Origin: Devosia sp. YIM 151766
GTDB lineage: Bacteria; Pseudomonadota; Alphaproteobacteria; Rhizobiales; Devosiaceae
Length of the DNA: 64,000 nucleotides
Assembly (NCBI RefSeq): GCF_030285925.1
Contig: NZ_CP127251.1
Coordinates: forward strand, 496,001 to 560,000
Direction: 5' to 3'
Shown here: positions 26,875 to 34,882 of the stretch, one piece after another
Position numbering within the stretch: the first letter of the stretch is position 1
How the letters are laid out: every line of letters begins with the position of its first letter
Made by a program: the position numbers and the translations under genes
Notes under the pieces: generated by a model
Databases searched by the model: none
What the model was told of the DNA's origin: nothing
Seen by the model: only the letters and a program-made list of their open reading frames with translations

Positions 26875-29800
26875 ATGCACCTGCTCTCCGCCCAGGCCGG
26901 TGCCATCCAGCAGGAAGGCGAGGCCATCGACCTCGCCCAGTCCCCCGGCGCCTATATCTTCGCTTCCTCCGCCGATAGCGAGCTGGCCATGCTGGCCGCT
27001 GCCGCCGACCGCGCCGGGGAATCCGGCCTGCGCCTCGCCAATAGCCTACGCCTGGCCAACAACCTTTCCGTCGACATGTGGCTGGAACAGACCGTCGCCC
27101 ATGCCGGCCTCGTCGTCCTCCGTCTTCTCGGCGGCACCGCCTATTTCCAATATGGCGTCGATGAGCTCACCGCCCTTTGCACCAATAAGAACATTCCCCT
27201 CGTCCTCCTGCCCGGCGACGCCAATCCCGACCCCATCCTGCAGGCGCGCTCCACCATCCATCCCGACGACTGGTCCGCCCTCCACCAATTGTTCGTCGCC
27301 GGCGGCCCCGAAAACGCCGATGCGATTCTGGTGGCGTTTGCCGCACTGTCTCACCAGTCTCCGGCCCAACGGGGAGGGGTTGGGGTGGGGGTGCCGGCGC
27401 CTGTCATCGCGCCACGGCTCGTCAACGTGGCGCCGCAACCCTTCCCCCGCTTCGGCCTCTGGCACCCGTCCATCGGCATGACCGACCAGGCCGGCCTGCG
27501 CGCGCTGCACGCCCCTTCATCCGGTGCGGCGCTCCCCTCTTATTCCTCTTCCCCTCGGGGAGAGGGTGCCCGAAGGGCGGGTGAGGGGGAGCCCGAGACG
27601 GGCGAGGGGGCGGTCCACATCCCCATCCTTTTCTACCGCGCCGCCCTCGAAGGCGCCGGCACCGCCACGCTCAGCGCCCTCATCGCCGAACTCGAATCCC
27701 GCGACCTCGCCCCCGTTCCCATCGTCATTTCCTCGCTCAAGGAGGCCGCCTGCATCCGCTTCGTCCAGGATGCGCTGGCCGCCTTTCCGCCGGCGGCGAT
27801 CTTCAATCTCACCGCCTTCGCCCTCGGCATTGCCGATCTGGATGAGACGACCAACCCCTTTGCCGGCACCGACGCGCCGATCATCCAGCTCATCCAGTCC
27901 GGCCGCTCCCGCGCGCAATGGCAGGCCGATCCGCAGGGCCTCTCCTCCAAGGACATGGCGATGTATCTCGTCATGCCCGAAGTCGATGGCCGCATCGGCG
28001 GCATCCTTGTCGGCCACAAGGCCGATGCCGTCTGGCACGCCCGCACCCAATGCCCGCTCAGCGCCTATGAACCCGAACCCGAGGGCATAGGCCGCGCCGT
28101 CGATCTCGCCCAGAACTGGGCCCGCCTCCGCCACACCCCCCGCGCCGAGCGCAAACTCGCCATCATCCTCTCCAACTACCCCATCCGCGACGGCCGCCTC
28201 GCCAACGGCGTCGGCTACGACGCCCCCGAATCCACCGCGCGCATGCTGATGGAACTGGAGCGGACAGGGTACGACCTCGGCCCATCGGCTCCATCGCCAA
28301 AGCCCCTCCCCCTTGAGGGGAGGGGTTGGGGTGGGGGTGCTGCGCCCGCCTCAACCCACGACGCCTCGGTTCGCTCAACCTCCGACACCCCCACCCCTGA
28401 CCCCTCCCCTCAAGGGGGAGGGGAATCCTCGGCCCCGGCCCCCCTTTCTCCAACGGCCACCGGCCCAAAGCCCCTCCCCCTTGAGGGGAGGGGTTGGGGT
28501 GGGGGTGCTGTGCCCGCTCCAATCCACGACGCCTCGGTTCGCTCAACCTCCGACACCCCCACCCCTAACCCCTCCCCTCAAGGGGGAGGGGAATTCTCGG
28601 CTCCGGCCCCCCTTTCTCCAACGGCCACCGACCCAAAGCCCCTCCCCCTTGAGGGGAGGGGTTGGGGTGGGGGTGCTGCGCCCGCCCCAATCCATGACGC
28701 CTCGGTTCGCTCAACCTCCGACACCCCCACCCCTGACCCCTCCCCTCAAGGGGGAGGGGGATCCTCGGCCCCGTCATCCCTTTCTCCAACGGCCACCGGC
28801 CCAAAGCCCCTCCCCCTTGAGGGGAGGGGTTGGGGTGGGGGTGCTGCGCCCGCCCCAATCCACGATGCCTCGGATCGCTCAACCTCCGACACCCCCACCC
28901 CTGACCCCTCCCCTCAAGGGGGAGGGGGATCCTCAGCCCCGTCACCCCTCTCTCCAACGGCCACCGAGCCAAAGCCCCTCCCCCTTGAGGGGAGGGGGTG
29001 GGGAGGGGGTGCTGCGCCCGCCACAACCCACGATGCCTCGGTTCGCCCGCCCTCCGATGCCACCCCGGCCCTCCCCTCAGTGGGGAGAGGGTGGACCGGT
29101 GGTCCCGGACATACCAATGCCCGCCTCTCGCGCCCCCTCAAAAATACCGTTCTGGCCCGAACGCTGCGCTCAAACCCACCCCAGCCGGAACGCGTGCTGT
29201 GGCTGCTGCTGCGGGAGGCCTTTCCCGAAGCCCATTTCCGCCGTCAGGCGCCCATCGGTCCCTATTTCGCCGACTTCGCTTCCCACAGCGCCAAACTGAT
29301 CATCGAACTCGACGGCGATAGTCATGGCAGCGACAAGGCGCAGCTTTACGATGCCGGCCGCGATGCATTCTTGCGCGCCGCTGGATACCGGGTGCTTCGC
29401 ATCCCCAATAATGAAGTCAGCAATCTGGATGGCGTTGGAGCCCTGATCGCCGAGCATCTCGCCGCCGCTCCTGATCGCTCCCCGCAGGCGGGTCGTGGTG
29501 AGGATCACCCAACCTATCCCCGCACCTCCGCCGATCTCATCGCCCTGCTCACCGCCGGTCCCACCAATGCCCATCAGGCCCGTGGCCGCTCCGCTGCCAT
29601 CTTGCCGCTTGCCCGCTATGCGGCGCTCTTCGCCGAACTTCCCGAGGAAACCCGCGCCGCCGTGACCGCCCGCTGGGGCGATCCCGTCACCGATCCGTTC
29701 ATCCGCGACGGCGCCTTCCACCTCCCCGCCCATCGCTTCGGCAATGTCGTCATCATGCTGCAGCCGGCGCGCGGCTATCAGCTCGATGAAACCGCGAGCT

Positions 29801-31971
29801 ATCACGACCCGGCCCTGGTTCCGCCCCACGCCTATATCGCCGCCTATCTCTGGCTGCGTCAGGAATTCGGCGCCCATGCCATGGTCCATAATGGCAAGCA
29901 CGGCACACTCGAATGGCTCCCCGGCAAATCCGCGGCGCTCGACGCCGATTGCTATCCCGACGCCCTGTGGGGCCAACTGCCCCATATCTATCCCTTCATC
30001 GTCAACGATCCGGGCGAGGGCACCCAGGCCAAGCGCCGTACCGGCGCCGTCATCATCGATCATCTGGTTCCCCCGCTCACCCGCGCCGAAACCTATGGGC
30101 CGCTGAAGGACCTCGAAGCCCTGCTCGATGAATATTACGCCGCTTCCGGCATGGATCGCCGCCGCCTGAAAGACCTCAAGCAGCGCATTCTCGATTTCAC
30201 CCGCGATGCCCGCCTCGACCAGGACATCGGCCTGCCCGAAGACGAAGCCGAGGCCCTGGTCAAGATCGACAACTTCCTGTGCGATTTGAAGGAAGCCCAG
30301 ATTCGCGACGGCTTGCACATTTTCGGGTCTTCGCCCGCCGGAGGACTCGAGCGCGACCTTGCCGTCGCCTTGGCCAGAATACCGCGCGGCGACGCGCCCG
30401 GGGATAATTCGCTGATCCGCGCCCTCGCCGATGACCTCAAACTCGGTTTCGATCCCTTGACCGCCATTTTGGGCGAGCCCTGGCACGGACCGGACGTTTT
30501 TGCCGCTATGGCAATGCTCAACGCTAACAGTCTGTTACCCAATCGGCGCATTGGTGACGTCATTGCCAATCTCGAAACCATCGCCGCCGAGCTCGTCTCC
30601 GATATCCGTCCTTGCCCGGATGACTGGCCGGCCACCAGGGCGGTTCTGCGGACGGTGAAAACCCTGATAAAGCCGCGCCTCGCCGCCTCCGGCCCGGCCG
30701 AGATGCAGGCCTTTCTCGACGCCCTCGACGGCAAGTTCATCCAGCCCGGCCCCTCTGGCGCTCCCTCGCGCGGCCGTCTCGATGTCCTGCCCACCGGGCG
30801 CAATTTCTATTCCATCGATGCGCGGGCCGTCCCCACGCCAAGTGCTTGGGAACTCGGAAGAAAATCGGCCGAAAACCTGATTCTGCGCCATCTTCAGGAC
30901 CATGGCCATTACCTCGCATCCGTCGCCCTTTCGGTCTGGGGCACCGCCAATATGCGCACCGGCGGCGACGATATCGCCCAGGCCATGGCGCTGATCGGCG
31001 CCAAGCCGGTCTGGGATCCCGGCTCGCTCCGCGTCTCCGGCTACGAGATCGTTCCGCTGGCCCGGCTCGGCCGCCCCCGCGTCGACGTAACCCTTAGAAT
31101 TTCCGGCTTTTTTCGCGATGCCTTCCCGGCGCAGATCGCTCTGTTCGACCGTGCCGTCCGCGCCATCGGCGCCCTCGACGAACCCGACGACGACAATCCC
31201 ATCGCCGCCCGCATGCGGATTGAGGCCCTGGGCCTCATGGCGCAGGGCAAGTCGGAACAGGATGCCGCTCTCGAAGCCGGTGCGCGTATTTTCGGTTCAA
31301 AACCAGGCACTTACGGTGCAGGGCTTGGTCAGTTGATCGACAATGGCAACTGGAATGACAAGACCGATCTCGCCAATCAGGCCCTGGCCTGGGGCCAATA
31401 TGCCTATGGCGCCAAGGCCGATGGCGTGGCCCTCCATGACCGCTTCCGCGCCCGGCTCGGCCAGATCGATGCGGTAATCCACAATCAGGATAATCGCGAA
31501 CACGACCTGCTCGACAGCGACAATTATTACCAATTCGAAGGCGGCCTCGCCGTCGCCGCCGAAATGCTGTCCGGCACCAGGCCCGCCGCCTATCACAACG
31601 ACCATTCCCGCCCCGACACGCCGAAAATTCGGACGCTGGAACAAGAGATTAGCTATGTCATGCGCAGCCGCGTGGTCAATCCGAAATGGCTTGCCGGCAT
31701 CATGCGCCATGGCTATCGCGGCGCCTTCGAGATCATCGCCACGCTCGATTTCATGTTCGCCTTCGCTGCCACCACCGGCGCAGTCAAGAGCCACCATTTC
31801 GACCTGGCGTTCGAGGCCTTCGTAAAAGACGATGCAGTCCGGGAATTCCTCAAGCATTCCAACCGTTTCGGCTATGACGAGCTGATCGCCAAATTCCTCG
31901 AGGCCCGACAAAGAGGCCTCTGGTCCCCCCGTTCAAATTCCGCTTTCGCCCTTCTGGAGGAAACGCCATGA
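26875..31971 (+). CDS. cobN: Cobaltochelatase CobN with in-frame palindrome array and DUF559 domain
   Basis: A 1698-aa frame; known CobN is about 1275 aa. CobN inserts Co2+ into hydrogenobyrinate a,c-diamide with CobS and CobT, using ATP. Family blocks are clear: FPSVDM-like NLSVDMWLEQ, IPILFYRAALEGAGT, LGIADLDET, then after the insert HNGKHGTLEWLPGKS, LPHIYPFIVNDPGEGTQAKRR and NPKWLAGIMRHGYRGA. Residues about 472-882 are foreign: five 56-aa repeats (475-740) and a DUF559 nuclease-like domain (749-865). Smaller in-frame repeats lie near residues 160-176 and 213-247. No stop interrupts any of these. ATG 26875 starts the family homology. The stop overlaps cobO (ATGA). Whether the product chelates cobalt is unknown. 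Confidence 0.92.
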   Translation: MHLLSAQAGAIQQEGEAIDLAQSPGAYIFASSADSELAMLAAAADRAGESGLRLANSLRLANNLSVDMWLEQTVAHAGLVVLRLLGGTAYFQYGVDELTALCTNKNIPLVLLPGDANPDPILQARSTIHPDDWSALHQLFVAGGPENADAILVAFAALSHQSPAQRGGVGVGVPAPVIAPRLVNVAPQPFPRFGLWHPSIGMTDQAGLRALHAPSSGAALPSYSSSPRGEGARRAGEGEPETGEGAVHIPILFYRAALEGAGTATLSALIAELESRDLAPVPIVISSLKEAACIRFVQDALAAFPPAAIFNLTAFALGIADLDETTNPFAGTDAPIIQLIQSGRSRAQWQADPQGLSSKDMAMYLVMPEVDGRIGGILVGHKADAVWHARTQCPLSAYEPEPEGIGRAVDLAQNWARLRHTPRAERKLAIILSNYPIRDGRLANGVGYDAPESTARMLMELERTGYDLGPSAPSPKPLPLEGRGWGGGAAPASTHDASVRSTSDTPTPDPSPQGGGESSAPAPLSPTATGPKPLPLEGRGWGGGAVPAPIHDASVRSTSDTPTPNPSPQGGGEFSAPAPLSPTATDPKPLPLEGRGWGGGAAPAPIHDASVRSTSDTPTPDPSPQGGGGSSAPSSLSPTATGPKPLPLEGRGWGGGAAPAPIHDASDRSTSDTPTPDPSPQGGGGSSAPSPLSPTATEPKPLPLEGRGWGGGAAPATTHDASVRPPSDATPALPSVGRGWTGGPGHTNARLSRPLKNTVLARTLRSNPPQPERVLWLLLREAFPEAHFRRQAPIGPYFADFASHSAKLIIELDGDSHGSDKAQLYDAGRDAFLRAAGYRVLRIPNNEVSNLDGVGALIAEHLAAAPDRSPQAGRGEDHPTYPRTSADLIALLTAGPTNAHQARGRSAAILPLARYAALFAELPEETRAAVTARWGDPVTDPFIRDGAFHLPAHRFGNVVIMLQPARGYQLDETASYHDPALVPPHAYIAAYLWLRQEFGAHAMVHNGKHGTLEWLPGKSAALDADCYPDALWGQLPHIYPFIVNDPGEGTQAKRRTGAVIIDHLVPPLTRAETYGPLKDLEALLDEYYAASGMDRRRLKDLKQRILDFTRDARLDQDIGLPEDEAEALVKIDNFLCDLKEAQIRDGLHIFGSSPAGGLERDLAVALARIPRGDAPGDNSLIRALADDLKLGFDPLTAILGEPWHGPDVFAAMAMLNANSLLPNRRIGDVIANLETIAAELVSDIRPCPDDWPATRAVLRTVKTLIKPRLAASGPAEMQAFLDALDGKFIQPGPSGAPSRGRLDVLPTGRNFYSIDARAVPTPSAWELGRKSAENLILRHLQDHGHYLASVALSVWGTANMRTGGDDIAQAMALIGAKPVWDPGSLRVSGYEIVPLARLGRPRVDVTLRISGFFRDAFPAQIALFDRAVRAIGALDEPDDDNPIAARMRIEALGLMAQGKSEQDAALEAGARIFGSKPGTYGAGLGQLIDNGNWNDKTDLANQALAWGQYAYGAKADGVALHDRFRARLGQIDAVIHNQDNREHDLLDSDNYYQFEGGLAVAAEMLSGTRPAAYHNDHSRPDTPKIRTLEQEISYVMRSRVVNPKWLAGIMRHGYRGAFEIIATLDFMFAFAATTGAVKSHHFDLAFEAFVKDDAVREFLKHSNRFGYDELIAKFLEARQRGLWSPRSNSAFALLEETP
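27352..27402 (+). repeat. In-frame class E palindrome half-site in cobN (first)
   Basis: CCAACGGGGAGGGGTTGGGGT and GGGGGTGCCG encode QRGGVGVGVP. The sequence matches the right half of a class E unit (GGGGAGGGGTTGGGGTGGGGG). It lies between CobN blocks ILVAFAALS and the PRFGLWHP segment. It keeps the reading frame. Confidence 0.8.
27520..27615 (+). repeat. In-frame palindromic insertion in cobN (second)
   Basis: CCTCTTCCCCTCGGGGAGAG, then GGTGCCCGAAGGGCGGGTGAGG, encodes SPRGEGARRAGEGEPETGEG just before the conserved IPILFYRAALEGAGT. The GGTGCCCGAAGGGCGG core is typical of rhizobial-type intergenic palindromes. This is a different subtype from the 168-bp array. Confidence 0.78.
28297..29095 (+). 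repeat. 168-bp tandem palindrome array inside cobN (4 full units plus a partial)
   Basis: The motif CCAAAGCCCCTCCCCCTTGA starts at 28297, 28465, 28633, 28801 and 28969, an exact 168-bp period. Each unit has a right half-site (CTTGAGGGGAGGGGTTGGGG), about 45 bp of spacer, the inverted left half-site (GACACCCCCACCCCTGACCC, CCCTCAAGGGGGAGGGG) and about 45 bp of second spacer. Each encodes 56 residues including PLPLEGRGWGGGA and DTPTPDPSPQGGG. The last unit diverges after about 29045 and leads into the DUF559 domain. 168 is divisible by three, so copy-number change would not shift frame. Confidence 0.97.
29116..29469 (+). other. DUF559 (PF04480) endonuclease-like domain within cobN frame
   Basis: About 118 residues match the whole DUF559 domain: PERVLWLLLREAFPEAHFRR, QAPIGPYFADFASHSAKLII, then ELDGDSHG, AGRDAFLRAAGYRVLRIPNN and a closing helix. 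The E-x-DG-x-x-H core, expected for a Vsr/PD-(D/E)XK-like nuclease fold, is intact. No ATG, GTG or TTG start in this frame lies close upstream, so it appears to be translated only as part of CobN. Free-standing DUF559 proteins of about this length are common in alphaproteobacteria. Biochemical function of the family is not established to my knowledge. Confidence 0.9.
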
Positions 31972-32609
31972 ATGATAAGCCAGCCAAGAAAACCGACAAC
32001 ATGACCGAGGCGGAACGCGACGCCTATCATGCTGAAAAGATGAAGAAAAAGAAGGCGGCCCGCGACAAGATCCTCTCCACCAAGACCGAGGAAAAGGGCC
32101 TGCTCATCGTCCATACCGGCAAGGGCAAGGGCAAGTCGACCGCCGCTTTCGGCATGGTCTTCCGCGCCATCGGTAATGGCATGCGTGTCGGCGTCGTGCA
32201 GTTCGTCAAGGGCGTCTGGAATACCGGCGAACGCGACGTTCTCGACAAATTCCCCGACCAGGTGACCATCAACGCCATGGGTGAAGGCTTTACCTGGGAC
32301 GTCGCCGATCGCCAGCGCGATCTCGCCGCCGCCCGCAAGGCCTGGGAGCAGGCCAAGGCGCTGATCGCCGACCCGGACTATGACATGGTCCTGCTCGACG
32401 AACTCAATATCTGCCTGCGCTACGATTACCTGCCCATCGCCGAAGTGGTCGAAGTTCTCGGCAACAAGCCGGAGAGCAAGCATGTCATCGTCACCGGCCG
32501 CAATGCCAAGGACGAACTGATTGAAATCGCTGACCTTGTGACCGAGATGACCGAAATCAAGCACCATTTCCGCGCCGGCGTGAAGGCCCAGAAAGGCATC
32601 GAATTCTGA
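31968..32609 (+). CDS. cobO: Cob(I)yrinic acid a,c-diamide adenosyltransferase CobO
   Basis: A 213-aa protein of the CobA/CobO/BtuR family. The P-loop is HTGKGKGKSTAAFG near residues 45-58, followed by VVQFVKGVWNTGERDVL and the LLDELNICLRYDYL block. It transfers the 5'-deoxyadenosyl group of ATP to the corrinoid cobalt. The Lys-rich N-terminal arm (about 40 residues) is normal for the family. Its ATG overlaps the cobN stop (ATGA), so it is translated with cobN under the B12 riboswitch. Confidence 0.96.
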   Translation: MNDKPAKKTDNMTEAERDAYHAEKMKKKKAARDKILSTKTEEKGLLIVHTGKGKGKSTAAFGMVFRAIGNGMRVGVVQFVKGVWNTGERDVLDKFPDQVTINAMGEGFTWDVADRQRDLAAARKAWEQAKALIADPDYDMVLLDELNICLRYDYLPIAEVVEVLGNKPESKHVIVTGRNAKDELIEIADLVTEMTEIKHHFRAGVKAQKGIEF

Positions 32610-32635
32610 CCTGCACCGGTCTCTATTTTCCGAAC

Positions 32636-32666
32636 CGTCACCCTCGCGTTAAGCGCGAGGGTGACG
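32636..32666. repeat. Class A palindrome downstream of cobO
   Basis: Arms CGTCACCCTCGCG and CGCGAGGGTGACG with loop TTAAG, perfect. It lies between the convergent ends of cobO and the exported-protein gene. It is the cleanest of the four copies in the window. Confidence 0.8.
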
Positions 32667-32707
32667 AGCGGGGTTGAACCGCCGATTTCGTCAAAGCCGT
32701 AACGTGC

Positions 32708-33178
32708 CTAGCAGCCTTTCGCCACGAAGGACCGCGCCAGCCCCTGCAAGACCGGCTCCATCGCATTGAGATCGCTTATATTATATTCGGCGCGAAAGGC
32801 GGCATAGCTCGCTCCGTCGCAGAGCGTGATCATCCGCTGGAATAGCCTCCGATGCCCTTGCTGCCCGGAAAAATCGGCCCATTGCGGCGTTTTGGTTTGT
32901 TGGCTGATCGCCCAGTTTTCTGCGCCTGCCAGGGCTATGGCCTCGCTAACTTCCTGCGCGAAGTCCTCCAGAAGCTGGCCGCCCCAGACGGTCACGCCCC
33001 GTTCTCCGTCCAGATCATAGAACATCTGCCCATCGCCATTGGCGCTCTCGCCGCCGGCTTCGAAACCCGGCGGGACGTCGATTTCATAGCCGAACCGGAC
33101 ATTGGCATAATGCGTCCAATATTGCGCCAGGGCCGGCGCGGCGAGCAGCAATAGGGCAAGGGCAGGAACGAAGCGCAT
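32708..33178 (-). CDS. Exported hypothetical protein
   Basis: A 156-aa protein with a Sec signal peptide, MRFVPALALLLLAAPALA, cleaved before QYWTHYANVRFGYEIDVPPGF. The mature part has the look of a small beta-rich domain that tolerates aromatic residues (GQMFYDLDGERGVTVWGGQLL), ends RSFVAKGC, and carries two Cys (TLCDGAS and terminal GC) that could pair. No family function is recognised. Periplasmic location is inferred. ATG 33178 is preferred to the upstream in-frame ATG because it starts the signal peptide. It sits 42 bp after the CDF gene, on the same strand. Confidence 0.72.
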   Translation of the reverse strand: MRFVPALALLLLAAPALAQYWTHYANVRFGYEIDVPPGFEAGGESANGDGQMFYDLDGERGVTVWGGQLLEDFAQEVSEAIALAGAENWAISQQTKTPQWADFSGQQGHRRLFQRMITLCDGASYAAFRAEYNISDLNAMEPVLQGLARSFVAKGC

Positions 33179-33219
33179 GGATGCAGACTGCCTCCGGTTT
33201 CCCGGCGCCGCAAGCCTGT

Positions 33220-34116
33220 TCAGAGCACGACGATGCCGGAATGCTTGGCTTTCTCTTCCGGCTCGACATGAATGGTGATCTGCACGTCCTCCACCGTTTC
33301 GCGCAGCTTGGCCTCGATCCGGTCGCAAATCTCATGCGCGGCGTCCACGCTCATGGTGCCCGGCACCACCAGGTGGAAATCGATGAAGATCATCTTGCCG
33401 GCCTGCCGCGTGCGGATATCATGGGCTTCGATGGCGCCGTCGGCATTGCCGGCAATGACCTCGCGGATGGTTTTCTGCGTATCGATCGGCACGGCCACGT
33501 CCATCAGCCCGCCCACGCTGGCGCGGGTCACGCGCCAGCCCGACCACAGGATATTCAGCGCCACCAGCGCCGCCAGCACGGAATCCAGTTGGGCGATGCC
33601 GGTCAGATAGACCAGCACCAATCCGACGACGACGCCGATAGTGGAGATCACGTCGGTCATCAAATGCTTGCCATCCGCCTCGATGGCGGGCGAGCGGGCC
33701 TTGCGCCCATGCCGGATCAGCACCTGCGCCCAGACGGCATTGATGATCGTCGCCACCGCGCTCAGCGCCAGCCCCTGCACCGGGGCATCGGGCATTGTCG
33801 GTTCCATGAAGCCATAAAAGGCCTCGCGCAGGATCAGGATCGCCGCGACGATGATCATCACCCCCACCATGACGGCGGAGAAATATTCGGCCTTGTGATA
33901 GCCATAGGGCAGGGCGGCATCGGCAGGCCGTTGCGCCAGCCTTACGGCGATCAGCGCCGCCAGCGCGGTCACCACATTGACGATGGATTCGAGTGCGTCC
34001 GAATAAAGCGCGACCGATCCGGTCAGCCACCAGGCCAACGCCTTGAGGCCCAGCACGATCAAGCCCACCAGCAGGCTGGTCGCGGATATGGCCAAGGTCT
34101 TGTTTGTGATTGCCAT
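33220..34116 (-). CDS. Cation diffusion facilitator family metal efflux protein
   Basis: A 298-aa CDF transporter with six helices. Metal-site motifs are SDALESIVN in helix 2, YHKAEYFSA after helix 2 and KHLMTDVISTIG in helix 5 (HxxxD). The cytosolic C-terminal domain has HDIRTRQAGKMIFIDFHLVVP and ends EEKAKHSGIVVL. Members export Zn2+, Fe2+, Co2+ or related ions by proton antiport. The helix-2 site reads D...E rather than D...D, so specificity is uncertain. Placed between cob operons, it might handle cobalt, but that is only suggested by position. Confidence 0.88.
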   Translation of the reverse strand: MAITNKTLAISATSLLVGLIVLGLKALAWWLTGSVALYSDALESIVNVVTALAALIAVRLAQRPADAALPYGYHKAEYFSAVMVGVMIIVAAILILREAFYGFMEPTMPDAPVQGLALSAVATIINAVWAQVLIRHGRKARSPAIEADGKHLMTDVISTIGVVVGLVLVYLTGIAQLDSVLAALVALNILWSGWRVTRASVGGLMDVAVPIDTQKTIREVIAGNADGAIEAHDIRTRQAGKMIFIDFHLVVPGTMSVDAAHEICDRIEAKLRETVEDVQITIHVEPEEKAKHSGIVVL

Positions 34117-34399
34117 GGCGCCTCGCCTCCGAACCTGATGGGGATTGCCATAAAGCAGGGGGCGTTCGCCGGCAAGTCATTGTATTTGCAAACGATTTTC
34201 AGAAGCATTCCGATGTCGCCGCCTATTGGGCGCAAGCCGTTGATTGACCACGCGCTTTGTCGCGCCTAGAACCATTGGCAAGCGCAGCGTTCCCTTGACG
34301 GAACTGAAACAGAGCCTGGTGCGGTCGACCAAATCGCGGGACCAAATTCAGGGCTGAGCCGGTTTTGAGTGAACCTGCCTCGTATCCATCGAGGCGACA
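34117..34399. other. Divergent promoter region between CDF gene and cobE
   Basis: 283 bp without a gene. I looked for a second B12 riboswitch ahead of cobE and did not find the conserved GCAACTG or B12-box blocks. CTTGACGG at about 34296 could be a -35 for cobE, but no good -10 follows at the right distance. Confidence 0.5.
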
Positions 34400-34882
34400 A
34401 TGCATGACGATTCCGCCGGCGCCGCGCCGGTGCAAAAAAGTTCAATATTTCCCGACATCGTCGTGGGCCTCGGTGCGCGCGAAAATGCCACCCGCGATGA
34501 GGTATTGGCCCTGCTCGACGGTGCCCTTGCCAGCATTGGGGCGGATCGCGATCAGGTGGCGGCCCTGGCCACGATCCACCGCAAACGCCATCATCCGGCA
34601 ATGATTGCGGCATCCGCCATATTGGGTGTTTCGCTGCTGGCCCTGCCGGAAAGCGCCCTCTCCGCTGACGCTCCCAATCCTTCGGCGCTGGTCGGGCAAC
34701 ATATCGGCCTGCCCTCGGTGGCCGAGGCCGTTGCCCTGGTCTTCGGCCCGCTGCTGCTGGACAAGCAGCGCAGCGCCAATGCGACCTGCGCCCTGTCGCG
34801 CTGTCCGCCGGCCTATGCGGTAACGAGCTCGAGCGCGCTGAGCGCCGCCTCGACGCTGTCCACCTCCAGCGCCGGCGCATGA
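34400..34882 (+). CDS. cobE: CobE / CbiG C-terminal-type cobalamin biosynthesis protein
   Basis: A 160-aa protein with the CobE pattern: DIVVGLGARENATRDEVLALLDGALASIG, then AALATIHRKRHHPAM, LLALPESAL and FGPLLLDKQRSANATCALS. CobE is a small protein of the aerobic pathway, equivalent to the C-terminal part of CbiG, with a role near ring contraction or acetaldehyde loss. The last 24 codons (after CALSRCPPAY) overlap the end of cobK on the other strand and have low-complexity Ser/Ala composition, so the true functional end is probably near codon 137. ATG 34400 fits the family. Confidence 0.85.
   Translation: MHDDSAGAAPVQKSSIFPDIVVGLGARENATRDEVLALLDGALASIGADRDQVAALATIHRKRHHPAMIAASAILGVSLLALPESALSADAPNPSALVGQHIGLPSVAEAVALVFGPLLLDKQRSANATCALSRCPPAYAVTSSSALSAASTLSTSSAGA

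Noticed and set aside
28297..29095. Regular repeats that could suggest a CRISPR array
   Set aside because: The period is 168 bp with the whole unit conserved, including the 'spacers'; there are no 24-48 bp repeats with unique spacers and no cas genes. It is a coding tandem array.
29170..30486. 438-codon frame antisense to the DUF559/CobN junction
   Set aside because: No homology seen and codon pattern is the mirror of CobN; sense-strand domains are clear.
34260..34399. Possible second cobalamin riboswitch before cobE
   Set aside because: The conserved blocks (GCAACTG core, B12 box) are not there.
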